The position numbers and the translations under genes are program-made. DNA of 64,000 nucleotides from Chondromyces crocatus (GTDB taxonomy: Bacteria > Myxococcota_A > Polyangia > Polyangiales > Polyangiaceae), in the NCBI RefSeq assembly GCF_001189295.1, contig NZ_CP012159.1:9904501-9968500 (forward strand). Direction: 5' to 3'. Every line of letters begins with the position of its first letter. Within the stretch, counting starts at the first letter, position 1. A model generated the notes under the pieces. That model made no database searches. It was not told where the DNA came from and saw only the letters and a program-made list of their open reading frames with translations. Positions 31,432 to 40,417 of this stretch are shown piece after piece.

Positions 31432-31441
31432 ACCGCAGACA

Positions 31442-31545
31442 GCCGGAGTGGCTCTGCACGCTGGGGGATGGCCGACGGCCGGAGTGACGCTGCGCGCTGA
31501 GGGGTAGCCGACGGCCGGAGTGACGCCAAACGCTGTCGAGACGCC
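31442..31545. repeat. 36-bp degenerate tandem repeat, about 2.8 copies
   Basis: GCCGGAGTG recurs at 31442, 31478 and 31514, each 36 bases apart, just after the GNAT gene. It is noncoding as far as can be seen. Confidence 0.75.
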
Positions 31546-31653
31546 CCGCATTCGCCGTGATCAACGGTACCCGCAGGCGGTGGGCTGTACTAGACCGGTG
31601 AGAACGCCCGCGCTCCGCTTCTCCTGCGCTCCGGGCCCAGCTCGACAGGCACG

Positions 31654-32814
31654 ATGCGTTCCCCCCTCCTCCCGATATTTCTCACCATCTTCGTCGATGT
31701 TTTCGGGATGACCATGATCATCCCGGTGCTGCCGTTCTTCGCGCAGCACCTCGGCGCATCGGAGGTGGTGACGGGCGCGCTGCTGTCGACCTACGCCGCC
31801 TGTCAGCTCGTCTCCGGGCCGATCCTGGGCAGGATCTCCGATCGGGTGGGCCGCAAGCCGACGCTGCTCGCGAGCCAGTTCGGAACGATGATCGGCTTTC
31901 TGGTGCTCGGTTCGTCGACGTCGCTGTGGATGCTGTTCCTCGCCCGCGTCATCTCCGGCGCCACCGCGGGCAACCTGACGGTGGCGCAGGCGTACATCGC
32001 CGACGTGACCAGCCCCGAGAACCGCACGCGCGCGTTCGGCATGGTGGGGGTCGCGTTCGGGACCGGGTTCCTGGTCGGGCCTGCGCTCTCCGGAGAGCTG
32101 GCGGAGCGCTACGGGTACGGGGTTCCGGGGCTGGTGGCCGCCGGTCTCTCGTTGCTTTCGATCGTGCTGACGTCGACGCTGCTGCCCGCGCGCAAGCCCC
32201 TCGAGGTGCCCCCGCAGGAGGGCCGCCTGGGTGCATTCCAGCGCATGTTCCAGCGCGCGACGCCGCGACGCCGGCTCCTGGAGTTCTTCTTCTTCAGCCT
32301 GTCGTTCGCGACGTTGACGGGCGGGCTGTCGTTCTACCTGCAGCGGCGGTTCTCGTTCACGATGAAGAACGTGGGCCATCTGTACGCCTTCTCCGGGCTC
32401 GTGGGGGGCATGGTGCAGGGCGGGTTCATCGGCAGGATGGCGAAAAAGATGGGAGAACATCGGCTCGCCCTCGGGGGGTTCGTGCTGATGATGGTGGGCT
32501 ACGCCTGCCTGGGGGCGCTGTTCACGCTGCCGGCGCTGCTGGCCGTGGTGGCGGTGTCGTCGATCGGGTCGGCCGTGGTGCGGCCGGCGTTGACGACGCT
32601 GCTCACGAAGAGCGTGGGGCCGCACGAGCAAGGGGCCGTGCTGGGGGTGAGCCAGTCGCTGTCGTGCATGGCGCTGATCACCGGGCCGCTGCTGGCGAAC
32701 TCGCTGATCGGGCGCGGTGAGCTCGCGGCGTACGGGATCGCGGCGGCCGTGTTCGCCGCGGCCGGGGTGCTGCTCGGGGCGCAGCCGCCGCCGGCCGAGA
32801 TCACGGGGAGCTGA
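31654..32814 (+). CDS. MFS drug-transporter-like protein (DHA1/TetA type)
   Basis: A 386-aa membrane protein with about 12 hydrophobic segments, typical of the 12-TM DHA1 group. Motif A is GRISDRVGRKPTLL in the loop between helices 2 and 3; the equivalent in the second half is weaker (GRMAKKMGEH). Proton-driven efflux of a small hydrophobic compound is the usual role. It converges on the secreted-hydrolase gene. No adjacent TetR-type regulator. Whether it exports a drug or a self-made metabolite is unknown. Confidence 0.9.
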   Translation: MRSPLLPIFLTIFVDVFGMTMIIPVLPFFAQHLGASEVVTGALLSTYAACQLVSGPILGRISDRVGRKPTLLASQFGTMIGFLVLGSSTSLWMLFLARVISGATAGNLTVAQAYIADVTSPENRTRAFGMVGVAFGTGFLVGPALSGELAERYGYGVPGLVAAGLSLLSIVLTSTLLPARKPLEVPPQEGRLGAFQRMFQRATPRRRLLEFFFFSLSFATLTGGLSFYLQRRFSFTMKNVGHLYAFSGLVGGMVQGGFIGRMAKKMGEHRLALGGFVLMMVGYACLGALFTLPALLAVVAVSSIGSAVVRPALTTLLTKSVGPHEQGAVLGVSQSLSCMALITGPLLANSLIGRGELAAYGIAAAVFAAAGVLLGAQPPPAEITGS

Positions 32815-32834
32815 AGCGCAGACGAGGGCGAGCA

Positions 32835-32855
32835 GGGCGACCGAGGGCGTCGCCC
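32835..32855. terminator. Hairpin between convergent genes
   Basis: A 7-bp perfect stem GGGCGAC/GTCGCCC with a 7-nt loop, 20 bases after the MFS stop and just before the stop of the convergent gene. No T tract; a bidirectional terminator is plausible. Confidence 0.4.
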
Positions 32856-32865
32856 TGGTGCTGGA

Positions 32866-34806
32866 TCACCGTCCGCGGAAGTCGCAGCTCCCGCCGGTGC
32901 AGGACGCCGGGAGGGTGATGCGCGGCTCGCCGGCGAAGACCGACTCGATGTACTGGAACATCTGCTGGCGGGCGGCTTCGCCGCCAGGGCCGCTCTCCGC
33001 GGCGAAGCCGTGGATGGCGTAGGCGTCGTCGCCAGGGACCCAGTACTGGGTGATGGCGCTCTGCCCGACGACCTCGTTGCCAGAAGCGGACTCGACGCCA
33101 TCGATGGGGACCAGGGCGGCACCGAGCATCACCGCGCCAGCAGAGATGGCCACCATCTCCGAGCCCGCGTTCGGCAGGACGGGATCGCCGATGCTCTCCT
33201 GGATGAGGACATGCGGGTCCTTGGCGCGGAGCTGCTCGATCCAGGCGGCGCCGTCGATGTCGTCCCAGTTGCTCTGGCTCATGCTCAGGGCGTGCAGGAA
33301 GCCGAGGTTGCCGCCGTAGCTGCTCTTGAGCAGGCCCTCGACGATGCCATAGACGACCGAGAGGGGGACGAAGTGGGTCCAGCCCGCGCCAGGGACGTTG
33401 AGGACCCCGGCGCGCATGGTCGGGTCGGCGCTGGTGTAGACCATGCCGAGGGAGCCGCCGAGGGAGCCACCGGCCCACACGGTGGTGCTGCCATCGGGTC
33501 GGCGCCCTTCGAGGGGGTTCGGCTGGCCGCTGAGGGTGGCGGCAGCAAGGACGTCGCCGAGGGGGCCGACCATGGCTTCCTGGATGGCGGCGCCGTCGGC
33601 GAGGGCTTGCATGAGGCGCGCGGAGGAGAGGTGGGTGCCGCGGGCCATGTTCAGGAAGCCGGTGAAGGTGGGGATGAGGTCGTCGCCCGTCCAGCCATGG
33701 AACTGGATGCTGACCTTGGCCAGGCCGCTGTTCGTGACCTCGGGATCGAAGGAGTCGTCCCGGAAGGTGCCGCCCATGCCGTGGCCGAACATGATGAAGT
33801 GGTAGTCGTCGGTGCCCGCAGGGAGGGAGACGCGGAAGGGGGCTTCGCCGGTGTCGTGCGCGAGCGGCAGGCCGTCACTGCCGAGGGTGAGGCCGTCGTC
33901 GTTCACGAAGGCGGGGAGGCCGACGAGGCGGCCCTCGACCACGGCCGCGACGGTGCCGGCCTGGGGGAGGTCGACGCGATCGAGGACGACCTGGACCTGG
34001 CCATCGTTCACGGCCTTGCGGGCCTGATCCTGCATGGCGAGGAGGCGACGGGTGGCGTCGTCGGCCGAGCGGGTCGTGAAATCCCAGACGCGGAGGACAC
34101 GCGCGGGGTCGATCCCGGCGCGGTCGAGCGTCGCTCGGGTGGGAGCGTGGTAACCGCGGAGATCGGCCTCTTGCTGTGAGGCAGGGGTCTCCTGCGCGAG
34201 GGCGACGCGAGCGACGCGGCTCGGCGCGACGGCGCCCCCACCGACGGCGCGAAGGGAATCCGTGACCGCGACCACGTAGTCCGCGTTCGGCTCGAGGGGC
34301 CGCTGCGGGTAGGCAAAGACCATCGACTCTCCCGGGATGTCCGGGTTTTTCTTGATGACGATGCGCAGGGGCACGGCCTGGCCGTACGCGGGGTGATCAT
34401 GCTGTGCGAGGAGGAGGCGCACGGTCCCCTCCGCGGAGATGGCCCCGGGCGTCTCGTCGAGGTCGGCCGCGAAGCCGGCGACGATGGGGGTGAGGCGGGA
34501 GAAGCCATCGGCCCGGTTGAGGGAGGTGGGGTCGTCCTCGGGGTAGTAGAGCGAGCCCGCGTCGAGGTGGACCCGGAGGCCGGTGGTCGACGTGGTGTCG
34601 ACCTCGCTGAAGGCGCTGGAGGGCCAGGGCAGGAGGCAGTGCAGCTCTTCTGCTTCGCCGCACGGCGCGGTCATGGGGACGCGCTCCCCGGCGCTGCGGT
34701 CGGGAGCGTCGAACGACGGAGGATCCTCGCCACCACAGGCCGGAAAGGCCGTCATGGCGAGCGCTGCGAGGAGGGCCCGGGAGTGGAGGGGAATGCGGGG
34801 GAGCAT
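32866..34806 (-). CDS. Secreted alpha/beta-hydrolase-like lipoprotein
   Basis: A 646-aa lipoprotein. I chose ATG 34806 (signal ending TAFPAC); a GTG 21 bases upstream is possible. The N-terminal 60 residues form a Cys-containing mature start (TAPCGEAEELHC). Two lipase-like segments stand out: FGHGMGG (oxyanion-type) and WAGGSLGGSLGMV (Gly-x-Ser-x-Gly elbow), followed by ADPTMRAGVLNVPGAG. This resembles myxobacterial surface lipase-like proteins. It ends with a short Cys pair (CTGGSC). No adjacent accessory gene. Substrate unknown; an extracellular lipid or polyester is possible. Confidence 0.8.
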   Translation of the reverse strand: MLPRIPLHSRALLAALAMTAFPACGGEDPPSFDAPDRSAGERVPMTAPCGEAEELHCLLPWPSSAFSEVDTTSTTGLRVHLDAGSLYYPEDDPTSLNRADGFSRLTPIVAGFAADLDETPGAISAEGTVRLLLAQHDHPAYGQAVPLRIVIKKNPDIPGESMVFAYPQRPLEPNADYVVAVTDSLRAVGGGAVAPSRVARVALAQETPASQQEADLRGYHAPTRATLDRAGIDPARVLRVWDFTTRSADDATRRLLAMQDQARKAVNDGQVQVVLDRVDLPQAGTVAAVVEGRLVGLPAFVNDDGLTLGSDGLPLAHDTGEAPFRVSLPAGTDDYHFIMFGHGMGGTFRDDSFDPEVTNSGLAKVSIQFHGWTGDDLIPTFTGFLNMARGTHLSSARLMQALADGAAIQEAMVGPLGDVLAAATLSGQPNPLEGRRPDGSTTVWAGGSLGGSLGMVYTSADPTMRAGVLNVPGAGWTHFVPLSVVYGIVEGLLKSSYGGNLGFLHALSMSQSNWDDIDGAAWIEQLRAKDPHVLIQESIGDPVLPNAGSEMVAISAGAVMLGAALVPIDGVESASGNEVVGQSAITQYWVPGDDAYAIHGFAAESGPGGEAARQQMFQYIESVFAGEPRITLPASCTGGSCDFRGR

Positions 34807-34894
34807 GGAGATGATCCCGTGTATCACCCCTCCGTGAGGACGCGAAGGGGGCGCGACCCGTGCGGGTCCTGCGCACCCCGCGCGTCGTCGATGG

Positions 34895-35851
34895 TCAGCG
34901 GGACGAGCTGCCAGCGCCTTCGGCCCACCGGCCGTCGCCCGCGGCGATCCAGCCGAACTCGCGCCGAACCTGGTCCTCCATGCGGCCGCCGTAGCTGTGC
35001 CCTGCGCCGTCGACTTCGAGCACGCGCACGCGCAAGCCCGCGTCGTTCAGGAGGACCGCGGCCTGGTTTGCTTTGTTCGCGCAGCCCGACCCGCCGCACG
35101 CGAAGAGGACGCGCTCGCCGCCATGTTGCTTGAAGAGCCGCGCGGCCTGCGCACTCCACTCGTTGTAGCCCCCGTTCCCACCTTCGATGAGGACGACCCG
35201 CGAGAAGCGCGGCTGGTTTTCGAGGAGCAGTGGAACGCCGTGAATCGCGCCCTGAGAGTAGCCCACGAAGATGGGCGACTCGGTGTCGACGTGGTCGGGG
35301 AACCTCGCTTGCAGGGCGTCGAGGGCCGCCTTGATCTCGCGGCCGAGCTCGATGTGGTTCCGGTAGAAGTAGCCGGTCTGCGGGCCAGGCTCGCCGTTGC
35401 TCATCGGGGTGCCACGGGGGCAGAGCACGAAGCCACGGTCCTGGATGGTGTTGCGCCAGATGGTGCAGTGGGGCTCCGCCCGATCACCAGCACCGTGGGT
35501 GGCGACGATGACCGGGCGCGGCCCCACGACCCCCTGTGGCACGGAGACGACGGCAGGCTGGTGGCCCGGGACCTGCAATTCCGTGAAGGGTCCCCCGTCG
35601 AGCGTCTCGGCCTCGGAGGGCGAGCGGGGGGAGTTCACATCCTCCACGCGCGACTCGAAGGTCGGCGTGGGTTTGCGCGACTTCCCCGTCCCCCTGCCCT
35701 CCTGTTCGAAGGGCAGGAAGCCAGGCGAAGTCGACCGCGCCTTCCGCTGTCCGGAGTCCGAATCGAGCGGTGCGCCAGCGCAATGGATGCCTCCGAATGC
35801 GACGCCAGCAAGCGCCATCATGCCGAGGATCCGCCCTCTGGGTGTATGCAT
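34895..35851 (-). CDS. Secreted dienelactone-hydrolase/carboxylesterase-like protein
   Basis: A 318-aa protein. ATG 35851 has GGAGTG 8 bases upstream. An N-terminal hydrophobic signal is present (MMALAGVAFGG) with a Cys nearby, but the lipobox is not canonical. The fold is alpha/beta hydrolase: GVVGPRPVIVATHGAGD (oxyanion), GYSQGAIHGV (nucleophile Ser) and DGAGHSYGG (catalytic His). The preceding GTPMSNG and NKANQAAVLL are typical of esterase/phospholipase group proteins. It runs in the same direction as the secreted lipase-like gene, about 90 bases before it, so both may be coexpressed. Confidence 0.83.
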   Translation of the reverse strand: MHTPRGRILGMMALAGVAFGGIHCAGAPLDSDSGQRKARSTSPGFLPFEQEGRGTGKSRKPTPTFESRVEDVNSPRSPSEAETLDGGPFTELQVPGHQPAVVSVPQGVVGPRPVIVATHGAGDRAEPHCTIWRNTIQDRGFVLCPRGTPMSNGEPGPQTGYFYRNHIELGREIKAALDALQARFPDHVDTESPIFVGYSQGAIHGVPLLLENQPRFSRVVLIEGGNGGYNEWSAQAARLFKQHGGERVLFACGGSGCANKANQAAVLLNDAGLRVRVLEVDGAGHSYGGRMEDQVRREFGWIAAGDGRWAEGAGSSSR

Positions 35852-35982
35852 TCTGTTCACTCCGTGAGCCTGGAGCAATGCTGATGCCGCGCCCGATCCG
35901 GCACGGTCGGGCCAGGGAACGGTCAGGCCTGCTCGCCCGAGCGGGCTTGCGCGGAACGAGCTGCACGTCGCAGGCTGGCGGC

Positions 35983-36519
35983 ATGGAGTTCGACGACGCG
36001 GGCTGGGTGACGGGGCACATCACGGCGCTGCGAATTCCAGAAGCGTGGTCGCTGCTGTCCCCCACCCCCGAGGCGCGCGTCGACGCGGCGCGGTGGGCGC
36101 ACGTGGCCGCGAGCTTCTTCCGGATGTCGCTCGCCGTGGTGCAGGCCAAGGCCTATCCATCGGGCACCCTGCCCCTGGTCGATGCCCTGGAGGTCGACCT
36201 GGGTCCGCGGGAAGGGGCGTCGACGCGGGTCCAGGTGCTCACCTTTCCGATCGAGCGGGCGCCCGAGGTGCGCGCGGCGGCGCTCCAGGGGGTGGCCGCC
36301 ATCGGTGGCGCAGGGATGGACGCGCTCGTGGCCCGGGCGCGGCGCGTGTGGCAGGTGGCGAGCGCCGTGCCCGGGCAGGGGGATGCGCGGATGCCGCTGG
36401 CGATGGCGGCGGTGCTGGCTTCCACCTTCCAGGCCCCCATCGTGCCCCCGGACGAGGTGACGATCTTCGGGGTGAAAGGAGCGCGGACCCGGCTCGAAGC
36501 GAGGGGCTTCCGGACGTGA
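35983..36519 (+). CDS. Unknown protein
   Basis: A 178-aa cytoplasmic protein read from ATG 35983; the frame opens earlier at 35770 without a good start. Features are a helical Arg/Ala-rich body (ARWAHVAASFFRMSLAVVQA) and a strand-rich mid part (LEVDLGPREGASTRVQVLTFP). No family was recognised. It diverges from the esterase gene; its own terminator is not seen. Confidence 0.65.
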   Translation: MEFDDAGWVTGHITALRIPEAWSLLSPTPEARVDAARWAHVAASFFRMSLAVVQAKAYPSGTLPLVDALEVDLGPREGASTRVQVLTFPIERAPEVRAAALQGVAAIGGAGMDALVARARRVWQVASAVPGQGDARMPLAMAAVLASTFQAPIVPPDEVTIFGVKGARTRLEARGFRT

Positions 36520-36764
36520 GCGCGTGAGAGGGCGGCTGAGAGCGAGTGACGGAAGGCCTGCAGGCATTCGAAGGACGAGGGCTGCGATGAAAGGTGACGA
36601 GCGCCCGAAGCGAGGAACTCATCAAACTTCTACCGCCATGACGCAATGGCAATGAGTGACGTTGTATTGAACAAATACCGCCGTAACACCCGTATCAGAC
36701 ATTAATAATTCGACACAAGGGTTGCTGTTGCAATCGCTTGGAGACAAGGGTAAGCGGACATCTC

Positions 36765-37937
36765 ATGCGCAACCCGACTCTCCTGCTCCTCACCACATTG
36801 TCCGCTCTCCTCGCCTCCGCTTGTGCCGTCGATGTCGAGGACACCGGCGTGCTCGATGATGTCGAGGTGGAAGAGGACAACGACGCAATCGTCGGAGGAT
36901 CCAATCAGAACATCACCGACCATCCCTGGCAGGTCTCGATCCAGTCCTCTTCTGGAAGCCATTTCTGCGGCGGCTCCGTGCTCAATGCGAACTGGATCGT
37001 CACGGCGCAGCATTGCATCGAGGGAGCGGCCAGCTACAACGTCGCCGCCCCAGGGTCGATGCGCGTCGCGGCGGGCGCCTCGAAGCTGAGCGGCATGAAC
37101 AGCAGCGGGCAGATCCGGCAGATCGAGCAGGTCATTCCGTATCCCGGCTACTCGGACGCCTCTCTCGGCAAGGACATCGCCCTCATCAAGCTCTCGTCGC
37201 CGCTCACCCTGAACGGCACCACGGTGAAGGCGATCGCGCTGGCGACGCCGGCCGACGCCTCGGCGGGGCTGACGAACGCTGGCGTGAGCGCCAACGTGAG
37301 CGGCTGGGGGACGCTGCGGTCGGGCGGCTCGTCGCCGGACACGCTCCAGGCCGTGAACGTGCCGATCGTCTCCAATGCGACCGCGAGCAGCCTGTACGGG
37401 ACGACCATCAGCGCCGATCAGATCGCCGCAGGAGACACGACGAACGGTGGCAAGGATGCCTGCCAGGGTGACAGCGGCGGCCCGTTCACGGTCGCGAAGG
37501 GCTCGGACCGGATCCTCGCCGGCGTGGTGAGCTGGGGGAATGGTTGCGCCGACAGGCGGTATCCCGGTCTGTATGCGCGGGTGTCGACGTTCGAGTCGTG
37601 GTTGAACTCGACCTCCAGCAGCACGTTCAACCAGGTGACGAACCAGACCGGCCTGTCCGGTGCGTCGAACTCCTGGAAGCACTACACGGTGACGGTGCCC
37701 GCCGGCGCGAAGGGACTCAGCGTCTACACGGGCCGCGCGTCGAGCAGCAGCGGGGACGCGGATCTCTTCGTGCGCAGGACGTCGCAGCCCACCACCAGCG
37801 CGTACAACTGCAGGTCGCAGGAGTCGGGGAACAACGAGGGCTGCGTCATCCCGTCGCCGGCCTCGGGCACCTGGTACGTCTCCGTGCGCGGATACTCCAG
37901 CTACTCCGGTGTGAACCTCACCGCCTACACGTACTGA
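36765..37937 (+). CDS. Secreted trypsin-like serine protease with PPC domain
   Basis: A 390-aa protein. ATG 36765 begins a lipoprotein-type signal (SALLASAC) and a short acidic propeptide; activation gives IVGG. Catalytic residues are H83 (VTAQHC), D137 (DIALIKL) and S237 (GDSGGPF). The substrate pocket residue six before S237 is Asp in KDACQGDSGG, so trypsin-like cleavage after Arg/Lys is expected. C-terminal about 95 residues form a pre-peptidase C-terminal (PPC) domain (WKHYTVTVPAGAKGLSVYTG, GTWYVSVRGYS). Upstream bases 36620-36730 are markedly AT-rich. A strong hairpin follows the stop. Likely a predation or nutrient-degrading protease. Confidence 0.93.
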   Translation: MRNPTLLLLTTLSALLASACAVDVEDTGVLDDVEVEEDNDAIVGGSNQNITDHPWQVSIQSSSGSHFCGGSVLNANWIVTAQHCIEGAASYNVAAPGSMRVAAGASKLSGMNSSGQIRQIEQVIPYPGYSDASLGKDIALIKLSSPLTLNGTTVKAIALATPADASAGLTNAGVSANVSGWGTLRSGGSSPDTLQAVNVPIVSNATASSLYGTTISADQIAAGDTTNGGKDACQGDSGGPFTVAKGSDRILAGVVSWGNGCADRRYPGLYARVSTFESWLNSTSSSTFNQVTNQTGLSGASNSWKHYTVTVPAGAKGLSVYTGRASSSSGDADLFVRRTSQPTTSAYNCRSQESGNNEGCVIPSPASGTWYVSVRGYSSYSGVNLTAYTY

Positions 37938-37950
37938 CAGGCGCTCTCAG

Positions 37951-37985
37951 GGAGCGTCTGCGGTCTCCTGCCTTGCAGACGCTCC
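37951..37985 (+). terminator. Hairpin terminator after the trypsin gene
   Basis: A perfect 11-bp stem GGAGCGTCTGC/GCAGACGCTCC with a 13-nt loop starts 13 bases after the trypsin stop. The strong stem and position support a terminator although no T run follows. Confidence 0.7.
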
Positions 37986-38061
37986 TGACACTCTCGTCTG
38001 GCAGCGCATCGGCAGTCCATCGACGCTCAAAAAAGACACTCCGCTGGGCTATCATCAGCGG

Positions 38062-39420
38062 ATGCCCCACTCCCTGCTACATCTGGAGGCGCGGGAGATC
38101 CTGGACGCGCTTCCAGAGCCAGTCGCGCTGGTCGACGACAGGCAGATCATTCAGTACCTCAACGCCGCATGGCAGCGCGTCTCCCTCCCGGAGGAGCAAG
38201 GCGCCGAGGCAGCCTATGCACCTGGGCGCGCCTTCACGGCCTGCATGAGCCAGTCGCTCGGCGCCGGGGCCGAGGACGAGGCGTTGCTCACGGCCGCGCT
38301 GCAGGGGGAGCGTGTCGAGCGGCGCGGGCGGGTGCTCGATGCGTCGCTCGATGCGTCGAAGGAGCGCTGGCTCCTCACCCAGGTCGTCCCCTGGGGGCCT
38401 CACAGCGCGCGGCGCGTGCTGGTCAGCAAGCGCGACATCACCACGGAGATGGTGAGCACGCGCTCCTCGGAGCGCTACCACGAGATCCTCAAGTCGGTGG
38501 GGTTCGCCGCGTCGCAGTTCCTGGGGAGCGGCTCCTGGTCGGAGCGGGTGGCGCGGGTCCTCGAGCGCTTCGGCCAGGTCACCGACGTGAGCCGCGTCTA
38601 CGTGTTCGATGCGCGGCAGTCGCCAGCAGGAGACTGGGTCTGCAGCCAGCTGTACGAGTGGTGCGCCGACGGGGTGACCGTCGAGATCGACAACCCCGAC
38701 TTGCAGAACATGCCGTTCGAGGAGCTGGGCCTCGGGCGCTGGATCGAGCACCTGTCACGCGACGAGCCGATCTTCGGGCAGGTGAACACGTTCCCGGCGG
38801 GAGAGCGGGCGATCCTCGAACCCCAGTCGATCGTCTCCATCGTGGTGGTGCCCATCTTCGTCAGCGGGACGTGGTGGGGGTTCCTGGGGTTCGACGAGTG
38901 CCGGTCGGCGCGCGCATGGTCGCTGGCGGAGATCGAGGCGCTCCGGGCCGGGGCGGGGTTGCTCGGCTCCGCGTTCCACAACGAGCAGTCGCGCTCCCTG
39001 GTCCAGGAGCGGCTGGCCCAGGAGGAGGTGATCCGGGTGCAGCAGGAAGCGCTGCGAGAGCTGGAGGCGCCCTTGATCCCGGTGCACGAGCACGTCGTGG
39101 TGATGCCGCTCGTGGGGTGGCTCGACGCGGCGAGGCTTTCGCGGGTGCAGGAGGCGCTTCTCGAAGGGGTCGCCGGCGCCCAGCCACGGGTGGCGATCCT
39201 GGACATGACGGGGGTGCGGCGGCTGGACGCGGCGGCCGCCGAGGGGCTCGCGCGGGTGACGCGCGCAGCGCGGCTGGTCGGCGTCGAGGTGATGCTCACC
39301 GGGGTCAGACCCGACGCGGCACGGGCGCTGGTGGAACTCGGCACGGAGCTGTCGGGAATCGCGACGAGCCTGCACCTGCAAGCAGGAATCAGCCGAGCCT
39401 TGCGCGAACGCAGACGGTGA
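38062..39420 (+). CDS. PAS-GAF-STAS regulator, RsbR-like
   Basis: A 452-aa sensor: PAS-like (about 12-125; LDALPEPVALVDDRQIIQYL), GAF-like (about 148-305; SVGFAASQFLGSGSW, IVVVPIFVSGTWWGFLGF), coiled coil with LDAARLSRVQE, and STAS (about 340-445). The first RsbR phosphosite (VDT in the family) is Ala390 here (RLDAAAAE), the second Thr413 (LTGVRPDAA) is kept. A second RsbR-like protein with a different change is at 10514. No RsbS/RsbT genes adjacent. The ligand sensed by GAF is unknown. Probably a stressosome or STAS-coupled sensor. Confidence 0.87.
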   Translation: MPHSLLHLEAREILDALPEPVALVDDRQIIQYLNAAWQRVSLPEEQGAEAAYAPGRAFTACMSQSLGAGAEDEALLTAALQGERVERRGRVLDASLDASKERWLLTQVVPWGPHSARRVLVSKRDITTEMVSTRSSERYHEILKSVGFAASQFLGSGSWSERVARVLERFGQVTDVSRVYVFDARQSPAGDWVCSQLYEWCADGVTVEIDNPDLQNMPFEELGLGRWIEHLSRDEPIFGQVNTFPAGERAILEPQSIVSIVVVPIFVSGTWWGFLGFDECRSARAWSLAEIEALRAGAGLLGSAFHNEQSRSLVQERLAQEEVIRVQQEALRELEAPLIPVHEHVVVMPLVGWLDAARLSRVQEALLEGVAGAQPRVAILDMTGVRRLDAAAAEGLARVTRAARLVGVEVMLTGVRPDAARALVELGTELSGIATSLHLQAGISRALRERRR

Positions 39421-39429
39421 GGCGCCGCT

Positions 39430-40404
39430 TCAGAAGACGCCGCGCACGATCAGAGCGTTCGGGCTCGCGGCCACGTTGACCTGCACGGCCTGGCCGCTGG
39501 TGGACGCTCTGGTCCCGCTCCCCGGGCGGAGCACGAGGAGGGTCACGCCAGCAGCTGCGAGGACGCCGCCGGCGACGAAGCCGATGGTGGACACGGTGCC
39601 GAGCGTGCGCGCCTCGTCCGCGATGGACTTCTCGGCAGGAGAGCAGCGCTTGCTCGGGCAGCTCTGGTCGAGGTCCCCGACGCGGGAGAGGGACATGGCG
39701 CCCGTGACGGTGCCCAGCCCGAGGCCGACGGCGCCGAGACCGATGGCGATGGCTCCCGGGATGACGCCCGCCGAGTAGCGCGCAGGCTGAAGCTCGACGA
39801 GGACGCGCTGGTCGGCCCCCTCGGCGACCTCGATGTCGCGCTCGACGGGGGCCATGGTCGGGGCGGTGACCCGCACCTGGTGCGAGCCGGGGTCGACCCG
39901 GGCGCGGCTCCCGCGAGGACCGGCGTCGAGGCGGGTGCCGTCGAGGAAGACCTCGGCGGTGGCGCCCTCGGGGATGCCGAGGACGTCGACGCTGACTTCG
40001 GGGATGCGGCTGCGCAAGGAGGCGAGCTCCTCGCGGGCCGAGTCCTGGGCCGCCGTGAATGCCTTGGGCGCGCTGCGGTCGAGTTCGTCGACGAGGACCA
40101 GTTTGTAGGATTTCTCGGCCTCGAGGAGGCGCCCGAGCTTGGCCTGGGAGCGAGCGATGAGGAGCCAGTGGGTGGGGGCGTGGAAGTTCTCCTCCGCCTG
40201 CTGGAACTGGCCGATCGCGCCCTCGTAGTCACCGGCCTCGAACAGCTCGAAGCCGCGCTTTCCGAAGGTGCGCGCGACCTCACGCGCCTGCTGCTCGGCC
40301 CCCTTCGGAGGAGGAGCCGCCATCACGAGAGACGCACCGAGCGTCAGCCCGAGCACGGCCGCGACGGCGAGGAGGCCGCGAGCCAGGGATCGATCGTTCG
40401 TCAT
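39430..40404 (-). CDS. Periplasmic TPR/PEGA-domain protein paired with a kinase
   Basis: A 324-aa protein. ATG 40404 begins a signal peptide (LAVAAVLGLTLGASLVMAAP). A TPR-like pair follows (GFELFEAGDYEGAIGQFQQA, THWLLIARSQAKLGRLLEAEK), then a PEGA-type beta domain (about 145-210; ATAEVFLDGTRLDAGPRG), and two hydrophobic helices near the end (GAIAIGLGAVGLGLGTVTG, GFVAGGVLAAAGVTLLVL). It follows the kinase gene by 13 bases in the same direction. PEGA/TPR proteins beside kinases are common in myxobacteria; a role as a membrane partner or sensor for the kinase is likely but not shown. Confidence 0.85.
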   Translation of the reverse strand: MTNDRSLARGLLAVAAVLGLTLGASLVMAAPPPKGAEQQAREVARTFGKRGFELFEAGDYEGAIGQFQQAEENFHAPTHWLLIARSQAKLGRLLEAEKSYKLVLVDELDRSAPKAFTAAQDSAREELASLRSRIPEVSVDVLGIPEGATAEVFLDGTRLDAGPRGSRARVDPGSHQVRVTAPTMAPVERDIEVAEGADQRVLVELQPARYSAGVIPGAIAIGLGAVGLGLGTVTGAMSLSRVGDLDQSCPSKRCSPAEKSIADEARTLGTVSTIGFVAGGVLAAAGVTLLVLRPGSGTRASTSGQAVQVNVAASPNALIVRGVF

Positions 40405-40417
40405 CGCCAGAGGTCGA

